From Bacillota bacterium (lineage in GTDB: Bacteria > Bacillota > Clostridia > Peptostreptococcales > Anaerovoracaceae): DNA of 64,000 nt. The position numbers and the translations under genes are program-made. The notes under the pieces were generated by a model. That model had not been told where the DNA came from and did not search any database. It worked only from the letters and a program-made list of their open reading frames with translations. The stretch lies in the NCBI GenBank assembly GCA_030536355.1, contig JAUNQD010000001.1, positions 1 through 64,000 of the forward strand, in the 5' to 3' direction. Below, one piece after another: positions 26,558 through 35,053 of this stretch; positions within the stretch are counted from its first letter, which is position 1, and each line of letters starts with the position of its first letter.

Positions 26558-28057
26558 TTAGTCCTCCCTGTATATTGTATTGTATGCGCAGAATGGAATC
26601 AGTTTATTATCCTTTGATAACTGCTGAACTCTGCATCGTTTCACTCTCTCTGCATCTATATTCATGATATCTTGGAATGCCATTCCTGTTACGGTGAATG
26701 TGTTCTGTCTGTAATATCTCAGGAACTCATCAAGATCCATTACGTGATCTTCGGAAGTTTCGCAGCAGCATGAGCCCTCATCGGAAGCCTCACAACAACA
26801 TTCTTCCTGCGGCGCCGTGATTTCCCATTTATTGAGAACGAAATCTCTATCCTTGCGGATCACTTCCAGGCTGTCAATCGAAGTCATGTCGCAGCAGCTG
26901 ACACCTTCTGCCGCAGGTTCTGTTCCGCAGCAGCAATCATTCTTCACTGTCGTATCGCAGCAGCTGACGCCCTCGCTTCTCTGAGCCGATGTCAGTGCAC
27001 ACTTTATCGATCCGTCCGGCTCCTTCGTGTAAGTGCTATAGAAACAGCACAACGTATGCCCGGTAGTTATCGGCAGGAAATCTTCATATTTAAAACCAGG
27101 GCTTTGCTCTTCCAGCTTTCTCAAAAGCCCAAACATGGTTATGCGGCCGGGGAAGTCTCCAATGTACGCCTTGCTATCACCTGCGCTTTGCACATCATCT
27201 TCCATCTTCTCCGGATATCTTCCGAAAAAGCTCACCGGCTGGAAATGTATACCCTTTACCACATTGACATTTTCGATGAGAAAATCCATCATCTCGCCGA
27301 TATTGTCAGTATTGACCCCTTCTACGATGGTCGGCACCAGCGTTACTGCAAGTCCTGCTTTCTCGCAGTTTCTTATGGCCTTTACCTTAGTTTCGAACAA
27401 AGGCTCGCCGCGAAGCTGCTCGTATATATCATCTCTCGTTCCATCAAACTGCATGAAGATCACAGATGCTCCGGCGTCTTTGAGGGTTTGTGCATAGCCG
27501 TCTTCCGTTGCCAGTCTTCTGCCGTTGGTGTTTATCTGAACGTATTCAAAACCTTTGTCGCGCGCCATCTTTATGATTTGCGGCAGATCATCTCTCACTG
27601 TCGGTTCGCCCCCTGACAGTTGGATGTTGAACGGTCTTTCTTCTCCCAGTTCCAGCAGCAGGTCATACTTGTCGTTGATTTCTTCCAGCGTCGGTTCCCC
27701 GCTTCTATCCGCATCAAGCTCTGATTTGGCGAAGCAATACGGACAATGCTGATTACATCTGTCTGTTATGTCTATCAGTACGCAGCAAGCTGTCTGCAAA
27801 TGATTTTCACATGTGCCGCAGTGAAGCGGGCAGGAGAAATCATCAGAATCGCCTTTTGTCTGCGCTGACTTCGGCGGAATATTTATAACAGGATTCTTGA
27901 CCCACTGCTTGTAATCATCTGCGTTTTCTGCAGATAAAGTCTTGAATGTTCCATGATCCGAGCATTCTTTTATGAAATATACTTTATTGTCTTCCTCAAT
28001 ATAAAATGCCTCTACAGCCTTATGGCATATAGGGCAAATGCTTTGAGTTTTTTCCAT
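26558..28057 (-). CDS. trsS: Radical SAM protein TrsS, Cys-rich
   Basis: 499 residues. An N-terminal zinc-ribbon-like CPICHKA (8-14) is followed by FSCPLHCGTC near 75-83, then the radical SAM motif CNQHCPYC (Cys101, 105, 108), QLSGGEPTVR near 146-155 and INTNGR near 175. After the barrel comes LCCFYSTY (337-338). An exceptional Cys-rich stretch then runs from 366 to 432, with CC at 366-367, CCC at 375-377, CC at 388-389, CCC at 420-422 and CCC at 430-432. Within it GVSCCD occurs twice. Relatives include selenoproteins; here all sites are Cys and no in-frame TGA is needed. First gene of the six-gene operon, GAGG before the ATG. Confidence 0.82.
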   Translation of the reverse strand: MEKTQSICPICHKAVEAFYIEEDNKVYFIKECSDHGTFKTLSAENADDYKQWVKNPVINIPPKSAQTKGDSDDFSCPLHCGTCENHLQTACCVLIDITDRCNQHCPYCFAKSELDADRSGEPTLEEINDKYDLLLELGEERPFNIQLSGGEPTVRDDLPQIIKMARDKGFEYVQINTNGRRLATEDGYAQTLKDAGASVIFMQFDGTRDDIYEQLRGEPLFETKVKAIRNCEKAGLAVTLVPTIVEGVNTDNIGEMMDFLIENVNVVKGIHFQPVSFFGRYPEKMEDDVQSAGDSKAYIGDFPGRITMFGLLRKLEEQSPGFKYEDFLPITTGHTLCCFYSTYTKEPDGSIKCALTSAQRSEGVSCCDTTVKNDCCCGTEPAAEGVSCCDMTSIDSLEVIRKDRDFVLNKWEITAPQEECCCEASDEGSCCCETSEDHVMDLDEFLRYYRQNTFTVTGMAFQDIMNIDAERVKRCRVQQLSKDNKLIPFCAYNTIYRED

Positions 28058-28103
28058 CAGATTTGCCTCGTTTCCTTGCTGATCTAACGATTTATATGTG
28101 TCT

Positions 28104-28132
28104 ATTTTATCTCAGTAAAGCGCTTTGCGCAA
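28104..28132 (-). promoter_or_regulatory. Promoter of trsS operon with internal palindrome
   Basis: On the minus strand TTGCGC (28132-28127), 17-base spacer, TAAAAT (28109-28104), about 45 bases before trsS. The palindrome aaagcgcttt lies at the upstream end of the spacer, a possible operator. Confidence 0.5.
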
Positions 28133-28159
28133 GTCGACCATCTCATACTATTCTTGTTA

Positions 28160-28951
28160 TTATTCCTCACTAGGATCAGGTAGATCAAAAAAGAATTCTA
28201 TCTCCTCAACGATTTCCGCCATATCCATGATACACTCCCCATCAAATATGCCCACAGGAATCTTGTCGTCAAATGTATATAATGTAGGAAGATCATAGTT
28301 TTCCAGATCGTATACCATTACTTTCTTATGGTCCGGATCCACCAGCCAGTATTCTCTGACACCTGTTTCCATATATTTATTGAGTTTGATGGCCATATCC
28401 TTTCTCTTGGTTGATGGCGACAACACTTCGATCACCATGTCCGGTGAGCCTTCGACCCATCTTCTGTTAAATTTATCTCTACTGCAAACTACGAAAACAT
28501 CCGGTTTTACCAGCGTCTTATCGTCTTCCTTATCGATATGCACATCGACCGGAGATATCATCGTTATGCATTTGCCGCCATTCTTTTTGATATATTCTCG
28601 CAACCTTGTATAAAACTCACCTACCAGCTCCTGATGAAGCAAAGTCGGACTTGTTATTATGTACATCACCCCGTCTATAAGTTCTACCATCATGTCTTCA
28701 GGGAGCAGATTGCAGTCTTCTATAGTATACTCCCCCTGTTTTTTATCTACTCCATACTGAAACACAGCCTCTCTGACTCCCGTAGGATCCAGTGCTCTTT
28801 CCAAAGCAGCAAGTGTCTCATATCTTGGCTGCTGCGTAACTCCCGCAAATATCTTCTGTACCGTACTGAGTGGCACTCCCGAAAGCTCCGCTATCTTTTC
28901 ATTACTGTAACCTAAACGTCTCTTCTTTTCTTTCAAACCTCTAACGTCCAT
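28160..28951 (-). CDS. Helix-turn-helix protein with Uma2 (DUF820) nuclease-like domain
   Basis: 263 residues. Residues 1-60 are a Cro/CI-type HTH (NEKIAELSGVPLSTVQKIFAG, read at 18-38). Residues 75-255 match the Uma2/DUF820 restriction-endonuclease-like fold: an Asp in VKPDVFVV, IEVLSPSTKRKDMAIKL and REYWLVDPDHKKVMVY. The Uma2 family is common in many bacteria and its function is unknown. It has its own promoter and no obvious partner, and lies between the trs operon and the wall-protein gene. It may be a regulator of the latter, but nothing shows this. Confidence 0.8.
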   Translation of the reverse strand: MDVRGLKEKKRRLGYSNEKIAELSGVPLSTVQKIFAGVTQQPRYETLAALERALDPTGVREAVFQYGVDKKQGEYTIEDCNLLPEDMMVELIDGVMYIITSPTLLHQELVGEFYTRLREYIKKNGGKCITMISPVDVHIDKEDDKTLVKPDVFVVCSRDKFNRRWVEGSPDMVIEVLSPSTKRKDMAIKLNKYMETGVREYWLVDPDHKKVMVYDLENYDLPTLYTFDDKIPVGIFDGECIMDMAEIVEEIEFFFDLPDPSEE

Positions 28952-29013
28952 CCTTTTCCTCCTTTTCTTTTGTTGCCGCTTTTACTCCACAATATTGCCG
29001 TTATATTGCTGTT

Positions 29014-29042
29014 ATTATACCATTTTATTTCCATTCGGTCAA
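29014..29042 (-). promoter_or_regulatory. Promoter of HTH-Uma2 gene
   Basis: On the minus strand TTGACC (29042-29037), 17-base spacer, TATAAT (29019-29014), about 65 bases before the start. Confidence 0.7.
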
Positions 29043-29261
29043 TTGTTGGAGGTTTTTTCTTGTTTACCAAGCAAGAGGCTTGTCCGCATTCCCTAGATTC
29101 TTTTAATACGCCTTGTTTTACGGGAGTTTTTCGACAATTTATCCCCATTTCACCCTATCAGAATTCAGATTTTCTTAAATCCAGCATTATCACGAAATTG
29201 CGAGAGCATTTTACTGTTTTTTCCCATGAAACGCACCTCAATTACTGTTCTACGGGAATCC

Positions 29262-29290
29262 CAAAAAATAAAAAAACGATGCCTACTGGC
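29262..29290 (-). terminator. Terminator-like hairpin in intergenic region
   Basis: On the minus strand cggtgcc-agta-ggcatcg followed by TTTTTTTATTTTTT. No gene precedes it on that strand inside the window, so it may end a short transcript starting near the operator at 29305-29325. The rest of 28952-29538 holds two promoters and two operator sites but no convincing gene. Confidence 0.45.
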
Positions 29291-29304
29291 ACCGACAAAC
29301 TTCC

Positions 29305-29325
29305 ACATAATATACGTTATGTTGT
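29305..29325. promoter_or_regulatory. Palindromic operator, copy 1
   Basis: acataatatacgttatgt is built of inverted half sites ACATAA/TTATGT. Together with three more bases it is the exact reverse complement of 29450-29470. Two copies about 125 bases apart flanking the promoter region suggest a repressor that loops DNA or binds cooperatively. Confidence 0.55.
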
Positions 29326-29449
29326 CAAAATTCTTCTATAAAAGAGCATTCTATAATTACATACACATATATTATCGCTCACAGACTTGAATATTTCAAC
29401 TATTTTTTGAACTAAACTCTAGCTTTGATAAATATTTTCTGCCTTTTTT

Positions 29450-29473
29450 ACAACATAACGTATATTATGTTGT
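29450..29473. promoter_or_regulatory. Palindromic operator, copy 2, and surface-protein promoter
   Basis: The palindrome acaacataa...ttatgttgt overlaps the proposed -35 TTATGT (29465-29470). It is followed after 16 bases by TATAAT (29487-29492). A repressor here would shut off the downstream wall-protein gene. Confidence 0.55.
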
Positions 29474-29538
29474 ATTTCACAAAGAGTATAATTCGGCGCA
29501 ATCGCGTCATTAGAGTACGAAAGAAAAGGAGAAGAAAA

Positions 29539-31056
29539 ATGCGAAAAAGATTATTAGCTATTATAGCTACTGTAGCAATGGTGATGGCTATGGTACCGAG
29601 CATGGTGTTTGCTGATACTGCAACAACATACTTTGTTTCCCCTGCAGGAAATGATGTAACAGGAACTGGTAGCGAAGAAAAGCCTTTTGCAACTATTCAA
29701 CGCGGGATTTATGAGGCAAACGAAGGGGATACAGTATTCGTTAAAGAAGGACAATATAATGCATTCACTCCTGCAGGTTCTACTTATGCTGCGAATAGCA
29801 GTAGAAATCAGGGGTTGGTTATCAATAAAGGAATAACACTTAAAGCCGAAAACAAAAATACAATTATATATAACTATATAGATAGTTCTGTAACGACATC
29901 ATTCCCTGGCTTTGATGGACGTAACACAGTTATTATTGCAAAGAGCAATGGCGCTACAATTGATGGATTTACAATTTATCCCACTTATTCTAATGTAAAT
30001 TTAGGCTCATCAATGACAGAAATAACCGGCACAGCAGTTAACCAGTTATTACAAAAGGAAACTCTTTATGTTTATTATAATCAACTGATTTATCCAATTG
30101 CAGTTTATAACGGAGGAGGTCAAATTGATAATTTAACAATAAAAAACTGTGTTCTTGGAGATTCAACTCTTTCGGAAAACCTTTGGGGAAGTAGTATATA
30201 TCTTGCTGGTTCATATATGAAAGGAAGCTATCATATAGACGGCAATACTTGTTATGGCGGTATAGCAATTGCGGGTAGCGCTGGTGGAGAACAAATGGCG
30301 GATTCATCTATTATAAATAACCACTTATATTCTGAAATTGCATTGAATGGAACCAGAAATAATGGATGGGATACAATGAGTGTTACAGCGCTTCCTGATA
30401 TTGCAGGAAACACTTTCCACAAAAGCACTTCAAATAATTTTGGGTTAGAAACTACATATGATGTATTAATTCGCAACTGCGATTTAAACACGTCAAACCT
30501 TTATACCGAAAATCAACTTAAAGCGATTTCGGAGAATAATTATTTAGGAGAAGAGTTAACAGGGCTTGAAATACAGTTTACTGCTATAGACAACTCTGAT
30601 AAATCCTATGATGCTGATGGAATCTCCGGATCAAAATATGTGTTTTTACATGTTTCAAAGCCTACAATTGTAGAGTATGACATTATATATGGAAAAAACA
30701 GCACATGGGATTGCAGTGAAGATGGATTAACTATTACCGGAAATGGTGATTTTGATAAGTTCGTAGGAGTAAAGGTTGATGGCGCATTTATTGATGGTAA
30801 TAATTATACCGTAAAGTCCGGCTCAACCATTGTAACCTTAAAAGCCTCTTACCTCAACACCTTATCCTCAGGAACCCATACATTAGAAATTGCATGGACG
30901 GATGGTGCAACAAATACAACATTCACAATACCAAAGAATGTTAAGTCAGAATCATCCCCTAATACTGGCGACAACAGCATGGCACCGTTCGCAGTAGCTG
31001 GTCTGGCTCTGGCAGCAATGGCAGCAGTAGTTGCTACTAGAAGAAGAACAAACTAA
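29539..31056 (+). CDS. Cell-wall-anchored right-handed beta-helix surface protein
   Basis: 505 residues. Signal peptide MRKRLLAIIATVAMVMAMVP... with likely cleavage after VFA near 26. Then TTYFVSPAGNDVTGTGS, the usual entry of DUF1565/parallel beta-helix proteins (pectate-lyase-like), and repeated Asn/Gly-rich strands to about 330. An Ig-like X2 domain follows (residues about 345-465; ITGNGDF, YTVKSGSTIV, LEIAWTDG). The C-terminal sorting signal is SPNTGD, a hydrophobic helix and RRRTN, a variant LPxTG for sortase. AAGGAGA precedes the ATG. The gene is more AT-rich, with different codon choice, than its neighbours and sits alone, so it may be acquired. The glycan ligand is unknown. Confidence 0.82.
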   Translation: MRKRLLAIIATVAMVMAMVPSMVFADTATTYFVSPAGNDVTGTGSEEKPFATIQRGIYEANEGDTVFVKEGQYNAFTPAGSTYAANSSRNQGLVINKGITLKAENKNTIIYNYIDSSVTTSFPGFDGRNTVIIAKSNGATIDGFTIYPTYSNVNLGSSMTEITGTAVNQLLQKETLYVYYNQLIYPIAVYNGGGQIDNLTIKNCVLGDSTLSENLWGSSIYLAGSYMKGSYHIDGNTCYGGIAIAGSAGGEQMADSSIINNHLYSEIALNGTRNNGWDTMSVTALPDIAGNTFHKSTSNNFGLETTYDVLIRNCDLNTSNLYTENQLKAISENNYLGEELTGLEIQFTAIDNSDKSYDADGISGSKYVFLHVSKPTIVEYDIIYGKNSTWDCSEDGLTITGNGDFDKFVGVKVDGAFIDGNNYTVKSGSTIVTLKASYLNTLSSGTHTLEIAWTDGATNTTFTIPKNVKSESSPNTGDNSMAPFAVAGLALAAMAAVVATRRRTN

Positions 31057-31086
31057 AAGCATAATACATACAAAATCGCATTTAAG

Positions 31087-31118
31087 AAAAAATGATGGCT
31101 CTCGCAGCCATCATTTTT
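31087..31118. terminator. Bidirectional terminator
   Basis: aaaaatgatggct-ctcgc-agccatcattttt, with T-runs on both strands, between the convergent surface-protein and moeA/PBP genes. Confidence 0.85.
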
Positions 31119-31161
31119 CATTGTCTGTATTCAAGTTCATCGTTCTCAAAACTGTATACCA

Positions 31162-33087
31162 TTACAGCATCACCACTTCACCGGCTATGTCACATTCATA
31201 TCCGCCCAGTTCTTCCACGCGGTTTCTGAAGTCTTCGCTCTTGAGTATCTCGATGAATGCTTTCACATGCGGAAGTTCGAGATGTTTTGCCGGTATAGCG
31301 AAGTCGTATTCTTCAGGGGCTACTTCTATGAAGTCAAGTCCCATAGCTTTAGCTGCTGACAAGATTCCCATGCCTGCATCTGCACCATCGCTGGCTACCG
31401 CTGCCGCCACAGCCATATGTGTAGCCATTTCGCGATCATAACCGTTTATATCAGCCGGATCTATCCCTGCTTCCTTCAGCTTATAATCGAACAGTACTCT
31501 CGTTCCTGCTCCGCGCTGTCTGTTGACATAGCACACATCTTTTTTAGCCAGATCGTCTATCGACGATACTCCCAACGGATTGCCCTTTTTCACCAATATC
31601 CCCTGGATACGATGAACGCCCTTGATGAGAGCCATCGGCTCGCTTGAAGCTGCGCCCTTTGGGAAAAGCTTATTGATATATGAAATATTATATTCTCCTG
31701 TAGCTTCATCCAGCAGATGGATAGGCGCCATATGGGCTTCACCTCGGCGCAGTGCCATAAGTCCGCCCATGCTTCCCACGTGGGTACTTGTTACATGCAT
31801 ATCCTTATATTCATTAGGCATGATGTCAGCGATCACGTCCAGGATAAGGTCGTGGCTGCCGATGATAACCACAGTGTTTTCTATCTCACTCTTGCTTCTG
31901 TAAAGCTCGATTTTTACCTTTTCGCCGGCCTCAACACCTTCACTGCTCTGCTCGATCACACAAAAGCCGTCAGCTCTTACAAGTGACATGGCTGCACCTG
32001 CACCTCTTGCAAGCGGAGCCGCAACGAACTTGTCGCCTACTTTACCGACCTTCACGCGTACATATTCCTTATACTTAAGACTGGAAACCAATCTCTTGGA
32101 AATATGCGCATCAAGAGTTTCGGTCAGAAGTTCAGGACGCTTTCCCATCATCTGTATCACAGGCGTCACGAAGTTTTCGAAACCGATATATGCACTTACA
32201 GGATATCCCGGAAGTCCGATGACAGGCTTGCCGCGAACCACCGCCAGTATCACCGGCTTGCCCGGCTTGATGGATACACCATGGACGATCACTTCCCCCA
32301 GTTCTCGAAGCACGTGAACAGTATAGTCTTCAGTCCCTGCACTGGATCCTGCATTTACTATGACCATATCGAATTTATCGACAGCGTTACTCACCTTCGC
32401 CTTGATCTGTTCGTAATCATCTATTATAGGCGGGAATCTGTGACCGATACCTCCCGCTACAGTCACCATGTTTTCAAACATTCTTGAGTTGGACTCGATG
32501 ATGCTGCCATCTTCCGGCTTGTCTTCCGGCTCGATGATCTCAGTTCCTGTAGGGAAGATCGCCACTTCAGGTCTCTTCACAACGTCGACCTCCAGTATGC
32601 CTGCACTGAGCAGAACGCCTATATCGATTGCTCTTATCTTATGGTTGCTTGGCAGGATCATTTCTCCTGCAACGATATCTTCGCCGATAGGTCTGATATG
32701 CTGCCATGGATGAGCTGAAGCTGTTATCCTAACGCCTTCTTCCACATCTACGATGTCTTCAGCCATTATCACCGCATCATAAGGCGGATGGATAGGATCC
32801 CCCGTATCCACCACGAGATATTTGTCTTCAGTGAGAACCACCGGTGCTGCTTCCGACGCATTATCAGTATCAGATGCCTTCACCGCTATGCCGTCCATCG
32901 CTGATGCATTGAAAAGCGGCGAGCTGTATCTTGCAAAGATCGCACTTGCAGTTATCCTGTCGAGAGAATTTCTCACGTCTATAGTCTCGATCTTCGGCTC
33001 TATCAGGACGCCTAGAGCCGCCATGTATTTTTCTTTAGCTTCTTCTACCGGTATGGTTTTTAAGTATAAATTTCTTTTCTTTCCCAT
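31162..33087 (-). CDS. MoeA-type molybdopterin enzyme fused to PBP-like domain
   Basis: 641 residues. Residues 1-405 are a MoeA domain (FNASAMDGIA near 59, the GSSAGTEDYT loop near 252, KPGKPVILA near 277, GLPGYPVSAY near 294) that inserts Mo or W into the pterin. Residues 415-641 resemble PF12727, a cytosolic domain with the periplasmic-binding-protein fold (STHVGSMGGLMALRRGEAH, RQRGAGTRVLFDYKL). It may sense or deliver the oxyanion. The fusion is known in Clostridia and archaea and is often linked to tungsten or molybdenum enzymes. It follows a normal moeA by 23 bases, so the cell has two insertases. Confidence 0.88.
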   Translation of the reverse strand: MGKKRNLYLKTIPVEEAKEKYMAALGVLIEPKIETIDVRNSLDRITASAIFARYSSPLFNASAMDGIAVKASDTDNASEAAPVVLTEDKYLVVDTGDPIHPPYDAVIMAEDIVDVEEGVRITASAHPWQHIRPIGEDIVAGEMILPSNHKIRAIDIGVLLSAGILEVDVVKRPEVAIFPTGTEIIEPEDKPEDGSIIESNSRMFENMVTVAGGIGHRFPPIIDDYEQIKAKVSNAVDKFDMVIVNAGSSAGTEDYTVHVLRELGEVIVHGVSIKPGKPVILAVVRGKPVIGLPGYPVSAYIGFENFVTPVIQMMGKRPELLTETLDAHISKRLVSSLKYKEYVRVKVGKVGDKFVAAPLARGAGAAMSLVRADGFCVIEQSSEGVEAGEKVKIELYRSKSEIENTVVIIGSHDLILDVIADIMPNEYKDMHVTSTHVGSMGGLMALRRGEAHMAPIHLLDEATGEYNISYINKLFPKGAASSEPMALIKGVHRIQGILVKKGNPLGVSSIDDLAKKDVCYVNRQRGAGTRVLFDYKLKEAGIDPADINGYDREMATHMAVAAAVASDGADAGMGILSAAKAMGLDFIEVAPEEYDFAIPAKHLELPHVKAFIEILKSEDFRNRVEELGGYECDIAGEVVML

Positions 33088-33110
33088 TTTCTTTCCTATT
33101 ATCTTGAGAG

Positions 33111-34340
33111 TTAAAACAGTCTCACCTTCACCTGCTGACCTTCTTTGAGGCCCTCTTCGTTGGTTTCTATAAGCACGTACCCATCTGCTCGAGTCAATGT
33201 TGTCATGAGACCTGACTTACCAAATATAGGAACTGCTTTATATGCGCCGTCTTCATCTTCAAGTTCCACCAGCTGGCAAGTAGCTCTGCCGCCTGCCGCT
33301 GCTACATTCTCTGTGATCTCAGCCACCACCATCGGGCGTTCTTTCTGTCCTGTCAGCGTTCTCCAAAGCCAGCCGATCATCAGCTCAAACACCATCATGG
33401 CCGCTGCCGGATGTCCCGGAAGACCCACCAAAACAGTTTCGCGGGCATCATCATATCCTAAGATGGTCGGCTTGCCCGGCTTCAGCGCTATGCCGTGAGT
33501 GAATACTCCGCCGCCTGACAGCCTGTCCATAACATCTGCCGTATGGTCTTTCTCACCTTGTGAGCTTCCGCCTGAAACCACCACCAGATCGCTGACCGCC
33601 ATAGCTTCCTTCACAGTCGCCTCGATGAGAGCTTCGTCATCTTTAAGAACTTTAGTGCCTATCACTTCGAAGCCCAGACGAGCCGCTGCCGCCGAAACAG
33701 AATAAGTATTGATGTCTCTTATCTGCCCTTTTTCAGGAGTAGCTTCTCCTCCCACAAGCTCATCTCCTGTGGAGATCACTGTGACCTTCCACGGAGAAAA
33801 AACTTCAGGTTCAAAAACGCCCGCAGAAGCGAGGACCCCCACCTCTTGAGGGCGGATGACCTGCCCTTTGGATAAGAAACCTCTGCCCTTTGCGATATCT
33901 TCGCCTATGGTAACGACGTTTCTTCCCGGTGAAACGGGATCGTAAACTGCGATACTTGTCTCATCGAACTTCTCGCAAAACTCGATCATAACCATGGCAT
34001 CAGCGCCTTCCGGAACCATGCCGCCTGTCGGCACATATATGGCTTGTCCCGGGCCTACTTTTTTTGTCGGTGCCACGCCCATCTCAACTGTTTCTATGAC
34101 ATCAAGAAATACCGGGATGCTCTCTGTGACCCCTTGAGTATCGATCGCCCTGACAGCGTATCCGTCCACCGTGGATCTTCGAAAGCCCGGTATGTTTTCT
34201 TCTGATTTCATGTCTTCTGCCAACACTCTGCCAAGAGAAGATGCAAAGTGCACTTTTTCGGTTTTTAAGGGTTTGCCGGCTGCCGCCTTCAGCAGCTTTT
34301 CTCTTGCTTCCTGAAGTGTATCGACTTTTAAAAGTCTCAT
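33111..34340 (-). CDS. moeA: Molybdopterin molybdotransferase MoeA
   Basis: 409 residues, normal MoeA length with all four domains. PGFRRSTVDGYAVRA near 54-68, the GEDIAKGRGF block, ISTGDELVGG near 188, VVSGGSSQGEKDHTAD near 254 and GLPGHPAAAMMVFEL near 302. It catalyses metal insertion into adenylated molybdopterin. GAGAGGT precedes the ATG. Third gene of thiF-mobB-moeA-moeA/PBP. Confidence 0.93.
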   Translation of the reverse strand: MRLLKVDTLQEAREKLLKAAAGKPLKTEKVHFASSLGRVLAEDMKSEENIPGFRRSTVDGYAVRAIDTQGVTESIPVFLDVIETVEMGVAPTKKVGPGQAIYVPTGGMVPEGADAMVMIEFCEKFDETSIAVYDPVSPGRNVVTIGEDIAKGRGFLSKGQVIRPQEVGVLASAGVFEPEVFSPWKVTVISTGDELVGGEATPEKGQIRDINTYSVSAAAARLGFEVIGTKVLKDDEALIEATVKEAMAVSDLVVVSGGSSQGEKDHTADVMDRLSGGGVFTHGIALKPGKPTILGYDDARETVLVGLPGHPAAAMMVFELMIGWLWRTLTGQKERPMVVAEITENVAAAGGRATCQLVELEDEDGAYKAVPIFGKSGLMTTLTRADGYVLIETNEEGLKEGQQVKVRLF

Positions 34341-34372
34341 GGTCTACCTCTCTTGCTAAATATCATCCAAGG

Positions 34373-35053
34373 TTATTCTTTGATCTTGATAACTATTTCC
34401 TTGCCTTCTTCGTAGCCGTCGAGGGCTTTTACTGCGCCAACGACCACATTCTTGAGGGTTTCCTTAACGAAAGGAACCATCCATATCTCTTCTCCGTCTA
34501 TAGTAAGCTCGACGCTGAGCTTGTTTTCTTTTTCCTTTGTTACGGCTTCTGCCATATCTGCCATTTTCTCCACCTCCGTGATACCGTTTATTACCGGCAG
34601 CTGTTTTTCTTCTCTGCCAGATTTCGGGGATATGCTGATCATTTGACCCTGCATATCGTTTGCGATGATTCCTGATACTGCGATAGCCTCAGGACACATT
34701 TTTTCTTCTATGTCACTGATCGTTCGTGCCGTTATTATGGTTGGGCAATCTACGCCGCAGTCGCCTTCGATGATAACAAAGTCTTCCTTATAGTATTTGA
34801 GGATAGCGTCCATGGTCATACGCTCATCCATTATTATTCCCGTGTTTTTAGGACCCCTTGCAGTCACTCTGCGGGCTCCGGCCGCTGCATGCTTATATGT
34901 GTCAGTACCCGGCGTATCCGCTTCGAAATTTTTGAAATGGATGTCTTTGACGGTGCCGACAGTATATCCTCTGCGTTTAAGCTCGCTGACCAGCGAGGCC
35001 ACTGTGGTTGTCTTACCTGTTTTTGAAAACCCTTTGACTGTAATGATCCTCAT
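34373..35053 (-). CDS. mobB: MobB-like GTPase for cofactor nucleotide attachment
   Basis: 226 residues. P-loop GFSKTGKTTTVASL at 8-21, switch region IHFKNFEADTPGTDTYKH near 43-60, and EGDCGVDCPTIIT near 104. The first 160 residues are the MobB fold; the C-terminal 60 residues (with IDGEEIWMVPFVKETL) are an addition seen in clostridial forms. MobB assists dinucleotide formation or cofactor delivery. It overlaps the thiF stop by 4 bases (ATGA). Confidence 0.85.
   Translation of the reverse strand: MRIITVKGFSKTGKTTTVASLVSELKRRGYTVGTVKDIHFKNFEADTPGTDTYKHAAAGARRVTARGPKNTGIIMDERMTMDAILKYYKEDFVIIEGDCGVDCPTIITARTISDIEEKMCPEAIAVSGIIANDMQGQMISISPKSGREEKQLPVINGITEVEKMADMAEAVTKEKENKLSVELTIDGEEIWMVPFVKETLKNVVVGAVKALDGYEEGKEIVIKIKE

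Noticed and set aside
26558..28057. Selenocysteine (in-frame TGA) in TrsS or neighbouring genes
   Set aside because: Relatives can be selenoproteins, but every frame here closes normally with Cys at the likely positions, and no TGA read-through is needed.
28933..29148. 71-codon minus-strand frame upstream of the Uma2 gene
   Set aside because: It spans the promoter of that gene; composition is that of intergenic DNA.
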